Shown here one piece after another: positions 1 through 7,846 of a DNA stretch of 25,583 bases. The notes under the pieces were generated by a model. The model was not told the DNA's origin and did no database searches. It was given only the letters and a program-made list of their open reading frames with translations. The stretch's first letter is position 1. Every line of letters starts with the position of its first letter. Location of the stretch: the NCBI GenBank assembly GCA_022837485.1, contig JALHHH010000039.1:1-25583 (forward strand). The letters are read 5' to 3'. The position numbers and the translations under genes were made by a program. This DNA is from Bacteroidales bacterium. GTDB lineage: Bacteria > Bacteroidota > Bacteroidia > Bacteroidales > Lentimicrobiaceae.

Positions 1-34
1 CGCGAATGGCTGATAATATTTCTTGATAGTCCAT
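1..34 (-). CDS. Start of an unidentified protein (partial, runs off the window)
   Basis: Only the first 11 codons are inside the window; they read MDYQEILSAIR with no stop. The case for a real gene is mostly the promoter: a TATCTTTG box preceded by TTG at an 18-nt spacer lies just upstream, placing a transcription start about 10 nt before this ATG. The gene would be divergent from the acpH gene. The fragment is too short to assign any family or function. Confidence 0.5.
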   Translation of the reverse strand, partial: MDYQEILSAIR

Positions 35-50
35 TAGCAAGTAGTTTGAG

Positions 51-79
51 CAAAGATAAACAATATTTTCATAATACAA
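51..79 (-). promoter_or_regulatory. Bacteroidota-type promoter, minus strand
   Basis: On the minus strand, TTG at 79-77 is followed after 18 nt by TATCTTTG at 58-51. This matches the Bacteroidota primary-sigma consensus TTG / 17-23 nt / TAnnTTTG. The predicted start of transcription is about 10 nt upstream of the ATG at 34. This is the best promoter match in the window. Confidence 0.65.
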
Positions 80-293
80 CGCTATTCTAAACTACAGCCT
101 AATTCATGTAATAATTGACCTGTCGTATTTTGTCTTATTTTTGATGCAATGGTAAATCATTTCAGGTGGTGAATGTGTTATTTACGGTTGCTGACAGGAG
201 TTGTAAGGCCTGCCGGAAGAAATAAAAATCTGATAAAATTCTGCGTTGAAACGATGAAAATCCTTCGCAGGTTTGAAAACATAAAATCCGGGT

Positions 294-896
294 ATGAATT
301 TTCTTGCTCACCTTTACCTTTCGGGAAATGAACGCGGAATCATCATCGGCAATTTTATTGCAGATCATGTGAAAGGGAGACTCTCGGAGCAGTTTTCCGA
401 AGAGATACGGAATGGAATTATCCTGCATAAAGCCATCGATGAGTTTACCGACAACCATCCGGTAGTCAGGAATTCCGTAACGGAACTCAGATCAGGTTTC
501 CGCAAATATGCCGGGGTGGTTCTGGATATGTTTTTCGATCATTACCTTGCTGCCGGATGGGACAACTGGATGGATGAGCCGCTTGAGCAGTTTTCGAAAC
601 GCATGTACGGAATCCTAATGGATAATTTCTCCGTGCTTCCGACCCGCACAAAACATATGCTTCCCTATATGATTCGGGGGAACTGGCTATTGCATTACCG
701 TGAGATTGAAGGTCTTAACCAGGCACTCAATGGAATGGCCCGGCGAACTGCATTCCAGTCAAATATGGAGAAGGCTGCGGTGGAACTCAGAGACCGGTAT
801 GCTTTTTACGGTTGTCAGTTTGACTCCTTTTTTCCTGAACTCCGGGCATTTTCGGCTGAAAAGCTGTTTGAAATTACCCGGAATTCAGGCGTCTGA
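294..896 (+). CDS. acpH: Acyl carrier protein phosphodiesterase family protein (AcpH-like)
   Basis: This 200-residue protein belongs to the AcpH / DUF479 family. Characterised members hydrolyse the phosphodiester link that holds 4'-phosphopantetheine on holo-ACP, giving apo-ACP in the cytosol. The N-terminus NFLAHLYLS and the following GNFIADHVKGR match the family opening. LDMFFDHYLAAGW (about residues 77-89) matches the conserved LDVMWDHFL region, and the WLLHYRE and LNGMARR segments are also family-like. Length fits the family (about 190-200). The start is chosen because this opening sits directly at the conserved N-terminus. No clear promoter box was found; the gene is convergent with gdhA, with 35 nt between the stops and no strong terminator. 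Family assignment is firm; activity on ACP is known only for some members, so the substrate here is inferred. Confidence 0.88.
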   Translation: MNFLAHLYLSGNERGIIIGNFIADHVKGRLSEQFSEEIRNGIILHKAIDEFTDNHPVVRNSVTELRSGFRKYAGVVLDMFFDHYLAAGWDNWMDEPLEQFSKRMYGILMDNFSVLPTRTKHMLPYMIRGNWLLHYREIEGLNQALNGMARRTAFQSNMEKAAVELRDRYAFYGCQFDSFFPELRAFSAEKLFEITRNSGV

Positions 897-931
897 AAGG
901 ATTTGTCCAGCGGATGCTTGCAGCAGGATAT

Positions 932-2194
932 TTAAACAACCCCCTGGGCAAGCATGGCATCGGCGACTTTTACAAATCCTCCGATGTTGGCTCCGTTTAC
1001 GTAATTTATGTAACCGTCGGAATCTTTTCCGAATTTTACACAGGTTTCATGAATGTCGCGCATAATCTGGTGGAGCTTGGCGTCCACTTCCTCCCGGCTC
1101 CACGACAGACGCATGGAGTTCTGTGTCATTTCGAGGCCCGAAACGGCGACGCCACCTGCATTGGCTGCCTTGCCGGGTCCGTAAAGCAATTTGTTGCCGA
1201 GGAATATTTCAACGGCTTCGGGTGTTGAAGGCATATTGGCGCCTTCCGAAACCACTTTGCAACCGTTAGCGACCAAAGCCCGGGCATCCTGTTCGTTAAT
1301 TTCATTCTGCGTAGCGCATGGCAGTGCCACATCGCACCGGATTCCCCACGGGCGCATTCCTTCGTGGTAATCGCAGCCGTATTTGTCGGCGTATTCTTTG
1401 ATTCTTCCCCTCTTCACATTCTTAAGATTCATCAGATAGGCCAGTTTGCTTTCGTCAATACCTTTCGGGTCGTGGATGAATCCGGAGGAGTCGGACAGCG
1501 TTACCACTTTGCCGCCCAGGCTTGTGACTTTCTGCACGGCATACTGGGCAACGTTGCCTGAACCTGAGATCAGTACGGTTTTGCCCTTCAGGCTGTCGCT
1601 GTGTGTTTTTAGCATCTCTTCAGCGAAGTAGGTACATCCGTAACCGGTTGCTTCCGGACGGATAAGGCTTCCGCCCCATTCCCTGCCTTTTCCGGTTAAA
1701 ACGCCGGTAAACTCGTTTTTCAGGCGTTTGTACTGCCCGAACAGAAATCCGATTTCGCGTCCTCCAACACCTATGTCGCCGGCAGGTACGTCGGTATCCG
1801 GTCCTATGTGCCTGAACAGTTCCGTCATAAAACTCTGGGTGAATTTCATAACCTCGTTGTCCGATTTGCCTTTAGGGTCAAAATCGCTGCCACCTTTTCC
1901 GCCGCCCATAGGAAGCGTGGTAAGACTGTTTTTAAAGACCTGTTCGAACGCAAGAAACTTCAGGATACCCAGGTTTACCGTCGGGTGGAATCGCAATCCC
2001 CCTTTGTAGGGGCCGATAGCACTGTTCATTTCGATCCGGTAGCCCCGGTTTACCTGAACTTCTCCCTTGTCGTCAATCCAGGGTACCCTGAAAATGATGA
2101 TGCGTTCGGGTTCGGCGATACGTTCAAGAATTTTTGATTTCTCCCGGATTTTTGGCAATGATTTTTGCCATAAAATCGTTAACTTTTTGTTCAA
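932..2194 (-). CDS. gdhA: NADP-type glutamate dehydrogenase with disrupted N-terminus (possible pseudogene)
   Basis: The product is a hexameric-type glutamate dehydrogenase, interconverting 2-oxoglutarate plus ammonia and glutamate for nitrogen assimilation in the cytosol. From about residue 20 the match is excellent: NSAIGPYKGGLRFHP, LPMGGGKGGSDFDPKGKS with the active-site lysine, DTDVPAGDIGVGGREIG, GGSLIRPEATGYG, the dinucleotide-binding GSGNVAQYA, and CATQNEINEQDA. The C-terminus NGANIGGFVKVADAMLAQGVV is complete. The N-terminus is not. This frame has no ATG before residue 57; its first usable codon is a TTG at 2194. The family N-terminus (MANILEQKVNDF...KNPGE) instead lies in another frame from an ATG at 2207. 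About 24 expected residues between NPGE and REKSKILER are missing. The gene may be inactive, may start at TTG 2194, or the deletion may be an assembly or sequencing artefact. Confidence 0.85.
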   Translation of the reverse strand: MNKKLTILWQKSLPKIREKSKILERIAEPERIIIFRVPWIDDKGEVQVNRGYRIEMNSAIGPYKGGLRFHPTVNLGILKFLAFEQVFKNSLTTLPMGGGKGGSDFDPKGKSDNEVMKFTQSFMTELFRHIGPDTDVPAGDIGVGGREIGFLFGQYKRLKNEFTGVLTGKGREWGGSLIRPEATGYGCTYFAEEMLKTHSDSLKGKTVLISGSGNVAQYAVQKVTSLGGKVVTLSDSSGFIHDPKGIDESKLAYLMNLKNVKRGRIKEYADKYGCDYHEGMRPWGIRCDVALPCATQNEINEQDARALVANGCKVVSEGANMPSTPEAVEIFLGNKLLYGPGKAANAGGVAVSGLEMTQNSMRLSWSREEVDAKLHQIMRDIHETCVKFGKDSDGYINYVNGANIGGFVKVADAMLAQGVV

Positions 2195-2207
2195 GAATGT
2201 TAGCCAT
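2124..2207 (-). pseudogene. gdhA: Original N-terminal reading frame of gdhA, cut off by a frameshift
   Basis: From ATG 2207 the minus strand reads MANILEQKVNDFMAKIIAKN, then PGEIKNS and a TGA stop at 2126-2124. Residues 1-23 resemble the start of hexameric glutamate dehydrogenases (E. coli has a helix ending RDPNQ at this place). The downstream body of gdhA is in another frame; 2207 and 2194 differ by 13 nt. Putting back a segment of 80 nt, which is what a 24-residue gap plus the phase difference would need, makes 93 nt and restores one frame. The reading is direct; the deletion is inferred. Confidence 0.7.
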
Positions 2208-2246
2208 GGTGTCGGATTTTTTGGGTGGATGATTTATAATCAGATT

Positions 2247-2279
2247 CAATATTACTTAAAGAAAATCGATTGAATGCAA
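2247..2279 (-). promoter_or_regulatory. Possible gdhA promoter
   Basis: On the minus strand TTG at 2279-2277 and TAATATTG at 2254-2247 are 22 nt apart. The second box has one mismatch to TAnnTTTG. It lies 40 nt upstream of the gdhA ATG at 2207 in an AT-rich gap. The match is weak enough to be chance. Confidence 0.3.
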
Positions 2280-2399
2280 GCATTTTACCTGAAAAATAAA
2301 GGCATTGGGCCATTTTCAGTAAATCACGCAAAGGTGGTCGGTATTTTACTTAAGCGATGGGCGGAGGACAGGATTCCCGAATATGGATATGGAGTGGAT

Positions 2400-3059
2400 T
2401 CAGATCTCGATCAGGTTGTTTTTAATGGCAAACTTCACCATATCGACCGTTGTTTTCAGGTTGATCTTCCGCATGATGTTGTTTTTGTGCGATTCAACGG
2501 TCCGGATGCTTACAAACAGTTTGTCGGCAATTTCGCGGTTTGTGTAGCTTTCGGCAAAGAGTCGAAGTACTTCCATTTCGCGTTCGCTGAGAGGTCCGGC
2601 CGGCTGGTTTTTTAATATGCCGTTGGTTGCTGGATTATGGAGATATTTCCGGAGTATTATTTCGGAAATGGGTTTGCTGTAATAATCGTAGCCGTTGCGA
2701 AGAGTCAGAATGGCTTCGATGAGTTCGCTGCGGTCGGAATCTTTGCTTAAAAAACCTTTAGCTCCGGCTTTCATGGTTCTCAGGATAAAGCTCTCCTGAG
2801 CAGTCATTGCCAGGATAAGAATTTTTATCTGCGGATGCTCACGCTGAATGATCCGAATCATTTCGATATCGTTTTCGCCCGGTTCGTAGCAGCTTAAAAC
2901 TATAACGTGTATGGTAAGAATTCTAAGTTTGATCAGCAATTCCGGCAGGGTTCGCACACATCCCAGCACGGTAATGTCGTCCGAATCGCTGAGCATAGAC
3001 TTCAGTCCTTCACATACGATTCGATGATCGTCGACAAGTATTATTTCGACCTTATTCAA
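2400..3059 (-). CDS. NarL/FixJ-type response regulator with degenerate receiver domain
   Basis: This 219-residue DNA-binding regulator has an N-terminal receiver domain (about 4-120) and a C-terminal LuxR-type helix-turn-helix (about 155-215, with LSEREMEVLRLFAESYTNREIADKL then SIRTVESHKNNIMRK, shown here as two segments). The acidic pair Asp10-Asp11, Thr86 and Lys106 of the receiver are present. The position that normally holds the phosphorylated Asp (VLMD in canonical members) reads VIVLSCYEPG, so it is Ser56. The protein therefore probably cannot be phosphorylated in the standard way. The start codon is TTG at 3059; an in-frame stop lies 27 nt upstream and no ATG intervenes. It is upstream of and co-directional with gdhA (192-nt gap) and divergent from the large receiver/ATP-grasp protein. 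No histidine kinase is adjacent. Its target genes are unknown. Confidence 0.85.
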   Translation of the reverse strand: MNKVEIILVDDHRIVCEGLKSMLSDSDDITVLGCVRTLPELLIKLRILTIHVIVLSCYEPGENDIEMIRIIQREHPQIKILILAMTAQESFILRTMKAGAKGFLSKDSDRSELIEAILTLRNGYDYYSKPISEIILRKYLHNPATNGILKNQPAGPLSEREMEVLRLFAESYTNREIADKLFVSIRTVESHKNNIMRKINLKTTVDMVKFAIKNNLIEI

Positions 3060-3198
3060 AGCGTAAATATTTATTGTGCTAAGTTAAGGCAAAGCGGATA
3101 AAAAAATCAACAGTTACCGGAACGTAAACTGCGATTTTTAGTCAATGGTGTCGAATGCTGCGGGCAATGTTGTAATTTTAATCGGTAAAAACTGGCCT

Positions 3199-6100
3199 AT
3201 GACAGAGTATTCTGACGATAACCCGGATCTGAAGCGCCTGATGCATGAGCGTCTGGAGCGACTTAAAGAACTGTCGGCCATTAACCAGACCACACAGATT
3301 CTGCGAGAAGGCAAGCAGGTGGATGAGACGCTGCGGCAGCTGGCGATGATTTTTCCCGATGCCTGGCAGTATCCTGCTTATACTGTGGTGCGTATCGCTT
3401 TTGATGGTATTGAATACCATTCGCCGGGTTTTGCTGAAAGTCAGTGGGTGCAGAGGCAGCAGTTTGAAACCATCAGCGGGCGCAAGGGCAGCATTGAAGT
3501 GTTTTATACCCGCGAATTCGTTGATGCCGATGAAGGACCTTTTCTGAAAGAGGAACGCCACCTTATTGGAAACCTGGCCAGTATGATTGCCGGTTTTCTG
3601 AACAGCCAGGAGGCGCGTTTGCTGCTTCGTAAAAAGAGTGAGGCAACCGATGAGCCTGCACGCGGGGAGGCAGAGACTCCGCGTGTGGCCAGCCGGCAGC
3701 TGCTTCAGAAATTTCTGAACAAAAGCAATTACGACCGGGACATCTACCACGACCTGATGCCGTTTAAGGTTAAGGAAATTCTTCTGGTAGCCAATCTTTA
3801 CGATGCATACAGTATAGAGAAGGAGGGCAGGTTTTCGGAACACGTTCTGGGTGAATACCATCAGCTGAATCTGACGTCGCTGCCCCGGATTACCGGCGTT
3901 TCGGGGGAAGAGGAAGTTTTTGCCCGTTTATCGGCAAAACATTACGATCTTATCATATTTATGGTGGGGGTGGAAAAACGCGCACCCCTTGTGCTGAGCA
4001 GAAAGGTGAAGGAAGAATATCCCTATATACCCATTTTTCTGCTGCTCAACAACAATAACGATGTGTCGTATTACAACGAAAACCCGCTTAGCCGGTTTGT
4101 CGACAGGATTTTTGTCTGGAACGGCGAATCCAAGGTTTTCTTCGCGATGATCAAGCTTATTGAAGACAGAATAAATGTTGAAAACGATACGCGCGTGGGG
4201 CTTGTGCGCGTAATCCTGCTGGTGGAGGATTCGCCTCAGTACTATTCGCGATACCTCCCGCTGCTTTACAGTATTGTACTGGAGCAAACCCGCAGAATCA
4301 TTGCAGATGTTACTACCGATGAACTTTATAAGGTTCTCCGGATGCGGGCCAGACCCAAACTTCTGATTGCCTCAACGTTTGAAGAAGCCCGGCAGGTGAT
4401 TGATCAGTATAAGGATTATATGCTTTGCCTTATAACGGATGTAAAGTATCCCCGAAAGGGCAGGGCCGACGAAAATGCAGGCTTCGACCTGGTGCGTTAT
4501 GCAAGAAGCATCGCAGGTGAATTGCCGGTTATCATACAATCCAGCGATGCCGTCAATGAAAAAATGGCTTTTGAATTAAAAACTACTTTCATTAATAAGA
4601 ATTCCGAAAGCCTGGTGCAGGATTTCAAAAGTTTTATTACTCACTACCTGGGATTCGGAAATTTTGTATACCGCGACAAGGAAGGAGTTCAGATTGCAAT
4701 TGCACGCACGCTCCGGGAATTTGAGTCGTATCTGAAAGTAATACCGGAGGAGTCGTTGCTGTATCATGCCCGGCGGAATCACTTTTCGCTGTGGCTGATG
4801 GCCAGGGGTGAGATACAGGTCGCCAAAATTATAAATCCCGCAAAGGTTACCGACTTTGAAAGCCCGGAACGACTCCGGAATTACCTGATCGATGTTATCC
4901 AGAAGTTCAGGAACGAGCAGAACAAGGGTAAAGTAATCCCATTCGAAGATTCAGCTTTGAACGACGAGAGCAATGTTGTGAGTCTGAGTTCGGGTTCGCT
5001 TGGAGGAAAAGGAAGGGGACTGGCATTTGTTAATACGCTGATATATAATTTCGACTTTCAGCAGCTGCTTCCCGGAATTAATATCCGTACGCCGATCACA
5101 TCCATTGTGGGTACGGATGAGTTTGAGTATTTTATAGATCGGAATAAGCTGTACGATAAGTCGATAGAGGGTCTGGATCATTTGGGGATCAAGCGTCTTT
5201 TCCTTGAAGCATCTCTGACCGAAACCCTTATGAAACGGCTTCGGGTTTTGCTGAAGCAGCTGAATGGTCCGGTTGCCGTGCGTTCGTCGGGATTGTTTGA
5301 AGATTCGCTGATGCAGCCGTTTGCCGGGATTTTCGAGACCTACCTGCTTCCCAACAATCATCCTGAGTTTGAAGTGCGGGTGAAGCTGGTTGCCGATGCC
5401 ATAAAACTGGTTTATGCGAGCATCTATTCTGCTGTTGCAAGAGGTTACATCGAAGCCATACACTATAAAATTGAAGAGGAGAAAATGGCGGTGGTGATAC
5501 AGGAGGTAGTAGGAAGGCAGTATGAGGACTGTTATTATCCGCACATCAGCGGGGTGGCTCAGTCGTACAACTATTACCCGTTTGCTCACATGAAGCCGGA
5601 AGAAGGATTTGCCGTAATGGCGCTCGGACTGGGCAAACAGGTGGTTGACGGCGGGAAGGCATACCGTTTTTCGCCCAGGTACCCTGCCACAGAGATTATG
5701 ACACCGGCCGATCAGTACAAGAATTCGCAGGTTGACTTTTTTGCGGTGGATCTTTCAGGCAGGGAAATCAATCTGCTTGAGGGAGATACGGCAGGTTTGG
5801 TCCGGCTGGACCTTGCCGATGCTGAGCGTCATGGTACGCTGCGACACCTGGCATCGGTTTACGATCTCGATAATCACCGCATAGTTCCGGGATTGTCGCA
5901 TGCCGGCCCACGGGTGGTTAATTTCCCTGACATCCTGAAATACAATTACATCCCGCTGGCCAAAACGATTGAAACCGTGCTTGATGTGGTAAAGGAAGCT
6001 CTCGGGGCACCGGTGGAAATTGAATATGCCGTTGACCTTACACGCGACCATGAACACAAGGCTTCGTTTTACCTTTTACAGATTAAACCACTGATTGGAA

Positions 6101-6660
6101 GTCTGGATGATTTCAGTTTTGATCCTGAAACCGTAGATCAGGAGAAGCTACTGCTTTTATCGGAAAGAGGCATGGGTAACGGACTGATCAGCGACGTATC
6201 GGATGTTATCTTTGTTGACCCGGAGGTTTTCGATAAGCGTGAAACGGTGGCAATGGCCGGTGAGATTGAAAGCCTGAATGAAGCGATGCGCAGGCAAAAC
6301 CGTCAGTACCTGCTCATTGGCCCGGGGCGCTGGGGTACCCGCGACCGGTGGATCGGAATACCTGTGGCATGGCCCCAGATCTCGTCGGCACGCGTTATTG
6401 TTGAAACCAGCCTCGAAGGGTATCCGCTGGATGCATCCTCGGGATCTCATTTCTTTCACAACGTTACTTCCATGAACGTCGGGTACTTTTCGGTACAGCA
6501 GGAAATGTCCGGATCTTTCATCCGGTGGGATATTCTGAAACGCCAGCCGGTAATAGGCCAAACCAAATATTTCCGGCATGTCCGTTTCGATAAACCCTTG
6601 CAAATCAAAATGGATGGTAAAAAGAGGGTTGCTGCCGTTATTTGGGATTCGAACGATTGA
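3199..6660 (+). CDS. GAF-like / receiver / PEP-pyruvate-binding (ATP-grasp) multidomain protein
   Basis: Counted from ATG 3199, this is a 1153-residue cytosolic protein. Residues 1-160 look like a GAF-type sensory region preceded by a helical segment. About 190-320 is receiver-like but without the acidic pocket. About 337-475 is a receiver with canonical residues: Glu343-Asp344 (LLVEDS), Asp414 (LITDVKYP) and Lys467 (FINKNSE). About 595-960 is the PEP-synthase/PPDK N-terminal ATP-grasp domain, with GGKGRG at 602-607, VAVRSSGLFED around Arg695 and LLQIKPL near 960. A C-terminal part of about 190 residues (LLIGPGRWGTRDRWIG) is not one I can name. The swivelling phosphohistidine domain and the PEP-binding barrel are absent, so this is not a PEP synthase despite the usual database name. 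An ATG at 3145 is in frame, but MTEYSDDNPDLKRLMHERLE at 3199 looks like the family start. Substrate unknown; ATP-dependent phosphotransfer or ligation is inferred. Confidence 0.85.
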   Translation: MTEYSDDNPDLKRLMHERLERLKELSAINQTTQILREGKQVDETLRQLAMIFPDAWQYPAYTVVRIAFDGIEYHSPGFAESQWVQRQQFETISGRKGSIEVFYTREFVDADEGPFLKEERHLIGNLASMIAGFLNSQEARLLLRKKSEATDEPARGEAETPRVASRQLLQKFLNKSNYDRDIYHDLMPFKVKEILLVANLYDAYSIEKEGRFSEHVLGEYHQLNLTSLPRITGVSGEEEVFARLSAKHYDLIIFMVGVEKRAPLVLSRKVKEEYPYIPIFLLLNNNNDVSYYNENPLSRFVDRIFVWNGESKVFFAMIKLIEDRINVENDTRVGLVRVILLVEDSPQYYSRYLPLLYSIVLEQTRRIIADVTTDELYKVLRMRARPKLLIASTFEEARQVIDQYKDYMLCLITDVKYPRKGRADENAGFDLVRYARSIAGELPVIIQSSDAVNEKMAFELKTTFINKNSESLVQDFKSFITHYLGFGNFVYRDKEGVQIAIARTLREFESYLKVIPEESLLYHARRNHFSLWLMARGEIQVAKIINPAKVTDFESPERLRNYLIDVIQKFRNEQNKGKVIPFEDSALNDESNVVSLSSGSLGGKGRGLAFVNTLIYNFDFQQLLPGINIRTPITSIVGTDEFEYFIDRNKLYDKSIEGLDHLGIKRLFLEASLTETLMKRLRVLLKQLNGPVAVRSSGLFEDSLMQPFAGIFETYLLPNNHPEFEVRVKLVADAIKLVYASIYSAVARGYIEAIHYKIEEEKMAVVIQEVVGRQYEDCYYPHISGVAQSYNYYPFAHMKPEEGFAVMALGLGKQVVDGGKAYRFSPRYPATEIMTPADQYKNSQVDFFAVDLSGREINLLEGDTAGLVRLDLADAERHGTLRHLASVYDLDNHRIVPGLSHAGPRVVNFPDILKYNYIPLAKTIETVLDVVKEALGAPVEIEYAVDLTRDHEHKASFYLLQIKPLIGSLDDFSFDPETVDQEKLLLLSERGMGNGLISDVSDVIFVDPEVFDKRETVAMAGEIESLNEAMRRQNRQYLLIGPGRWGTRDRWIGIPVAWPQISSARVIVETSLEGYPLDASSGSHFFHNVTSMNVGYFSVQQEMSGSFIRWDILKRQPVIGQTKYFRHVRFDKPLQIKMDGKKRVAAVIWDSND

Positions 6661-6834
6661 TGCTCTGATAATAAATTGACAGTTAGGTGTTTAGCAGTAT
6701 ATTTCGTGAATTTTTACGATGAAGTACAAAATATGCAGAAAATTGATTAAAAATTTTAGGAAAGCTGTTGGTTAATTAAAAAAAAATACCGTTCTTTGCA
6801 GACCGAATTAAAAAACCTTCAGATACAGTCAGTC

Positions 6835-7074
6835 ATGTCAAGAATTTGTGAAATTACCGGTAAAGGAATGATGGTTGGAAACAAGGTTTCCCACTCCAAT
6901 ATAAAGACCAAGCGCAGGTTTTATCCCAATCTGCAGGTTAAGAAGTTTTATATTCCCGAAGAGGATAGCTGGATCGTATTGAAAGTTTCAGCCGACGGTA
7001 TCCGCCACATCAGCAAGAAAGGCATTACTGCTGCCATTAAAGAGGCACGCGCTAAGGGTTATCTTACCCGCTAA
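6835..7074 (+). CDS. rpmB: Large ribosomal subunit protein bL28
   Basis: This 79-residue basic protein is bL28 of the 50S subunit. MSRICEITGKGMMVGNKVSH followed by SNIKTKRRFYPNLQVKKFY is the family opening, and the tail SADGIRHISKKGITAAIKEA is typical. The ATG at 6835 fixes the N-terminus; the frame is open further upstream to 6796 but that extension is not conserved in kind. The 174-nt gap after the preceding gene contains a possible weak promoter (TTG at about 6770, TTCTTTG at about 6793). In many Bacteroidota rpmG (bL33) follows directly; here a strong terminator follows instead, so rpmB appears to be a single-gene unit. Confidence 0.95.
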   Translation: MSRICEITGKGMMVGNKVSHSNIKTKRRFYPNLQVKKFYIPEEDSWIVLKVSADGIRHISKKGITAAIKEARAKGYLTR

Positions 7075-7095
7075 CCTTCTCAGAAAGAGATTTAT

Positions 7096-7126
7096 GCTGT
7101 TGCAGAGATGCAACAGCTTTTTTTTT
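7096..7126 (+). terminator. Rho-independent terminator of rpmB
   Basis: A perfect 9-bp stem (GCTGTTGCA 7096-7104 / TGCAACAGC 7109-7117) with a GAGA tetraloop is followed by nine T residues (7118-7126). It sits 21 nt after the rpmB stop codon. Confidence 0.92.
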
Positions 7127-7183
7127 GCCTGTATGTGACCGCCGGAGGCAGCGGTATAGTCGAAAACGATGGAGCAATTGTAT

Positions 7184-7191
7184 TATCTTTG
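7184..7191 (+). promoter_or_regulatory. TAnnTTTG promoter element
   Basis: TATCTTTG matches the Bacteroidota -7 element exactly and lies 9 nt before the ATG at 7201, implying a very short leader. No TTG is found at the expected -33 distance, so the call rests on one box and its placement. It would drive the exported small protein and the TonB receptor. Confidence 0.45.
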
Positions 7192-7200
7192 CTGACGCCC

Positions 7201-7830
7201 ATGAGAACTGTCGTTGTTATACTTTTACTACTGTTTGCTCACTTTGCGCTGTATGGCCAGGATGCGGGAAGTGATCTGGTTCAGTTTTCGGGAGTGGTGG
7301 TTACCGGTGACAGCCTTCAGGCTGTGCCTTATGTCAATATTAAGGTTAAAGGTTTCAACAGGGGAACAACCAGTGACTATTACGGATTTTTCTCGCTGGT
7401 TGCCCGAAAGGGTGAAGTTATACAGTTTTCGGCCGTTGGATTTAAAAAAGGTGAATTTCGTATTCCCGACACCTTGAGCAGCAACCGCTATTCGCTGGTA
7501 CATATTATGACCAACGATACAATTTTACTGAAAGAAACCGTTATATATCCCTGGCCGACGCCGGAGCAGTTTAAACGTGCATTCGTGTGGGATAAAATTC
7601 CGGACGATGACCTTACAATTGCGCAGAAAAATCTCGATAAAATGGAGATGCGAGAACGGGCAAGAGCCATGCCGATGGATGGAAGCATGAATTACCGGAA
7701 TTATATGGATCAGCAGGTAGGTCGATTATACTACCGTGGTCAGGCTCAGCCTATTCCGCTGTTTAATCCGTTTGCATGGGCTGAATTTGTAAAAGCCTGG
7801 AAACGGGGTGATTTTAAACGTAAAGACTGA
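7201..7830 (+). CDS. Exported carboxypeptidase-regulatory-like domain protein
   Basis: The 209-residue product starts with a signal peptide (MRTVVVILLLLFAHFALYGQ, cleavage near residue 19-20) and so is exported. Residues about 28-105 resemble the CarboxypepD_reg-like beta-sandwich common in Bacteroidota envelope proteins: FSGVVVTGDSLQAVPYVNI, GTTSDYYGFFSLVARKGE and IQFSAVGFKK. The C-terminal half has no domain I recognise; it is rich in charged residues and ends in WKRGDFKRKD. The frame is open upstream to 7108 across the rpmB terminator, but the signal peptide and the TATCTTTG box favour ATG 7201. The stop lies 16 nt before the TonB receptor start, so the two are very probably co-transcribed. 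The function is unknown; an envelope partner of the receptor is a guess from context. Confidence 0.8.
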   Translation: MRTVVVILLLLFAHFALYGQDAGSDLVQFSGVVVTGDSLQAVPYVNIKVKGFNRGTTSDYYGFFSLVARKGEVIQFSAVGFKKGEFRIPDTLSSNRYSLVHIMTNDTILLKETVIYPWPTPEQFKRAFVWDKIPDDDLTIAQKNLDKMEMRERARAMPMDGSMNYRNYMDQQVGRLYYRGQAQPIPLFNPFAWAEFVKAWKRGDFKRKD

Positions 7831-7846
7831 ACGATTAACAGAAACC

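Noticed and set aside
162..458. A 98-codon minus-strand frame opposite the start of acpH
   Set aside because: It overlaps a well-supported gene on the other strand and shows no domain or motif.
3145..3198. Alternative start 18 codons upstream for the large receiver/ATP-grasp protein
   Set aside because: The extra residues (MVSNAAGNVVILIGKNWP) are unlike the charged helical N-terminus that begins at ATG 3199, which fits the family better; not formally excluded.
6719..6775. An 18-codon cationic peptide frame (MKYKICRKLIKNFRKAVG) in the rpmB upstream region
   Set aside because: Too short, with no promoter or ribosome binding site, in a lysine-codon-rich AT stretch where such frames arise by chance.
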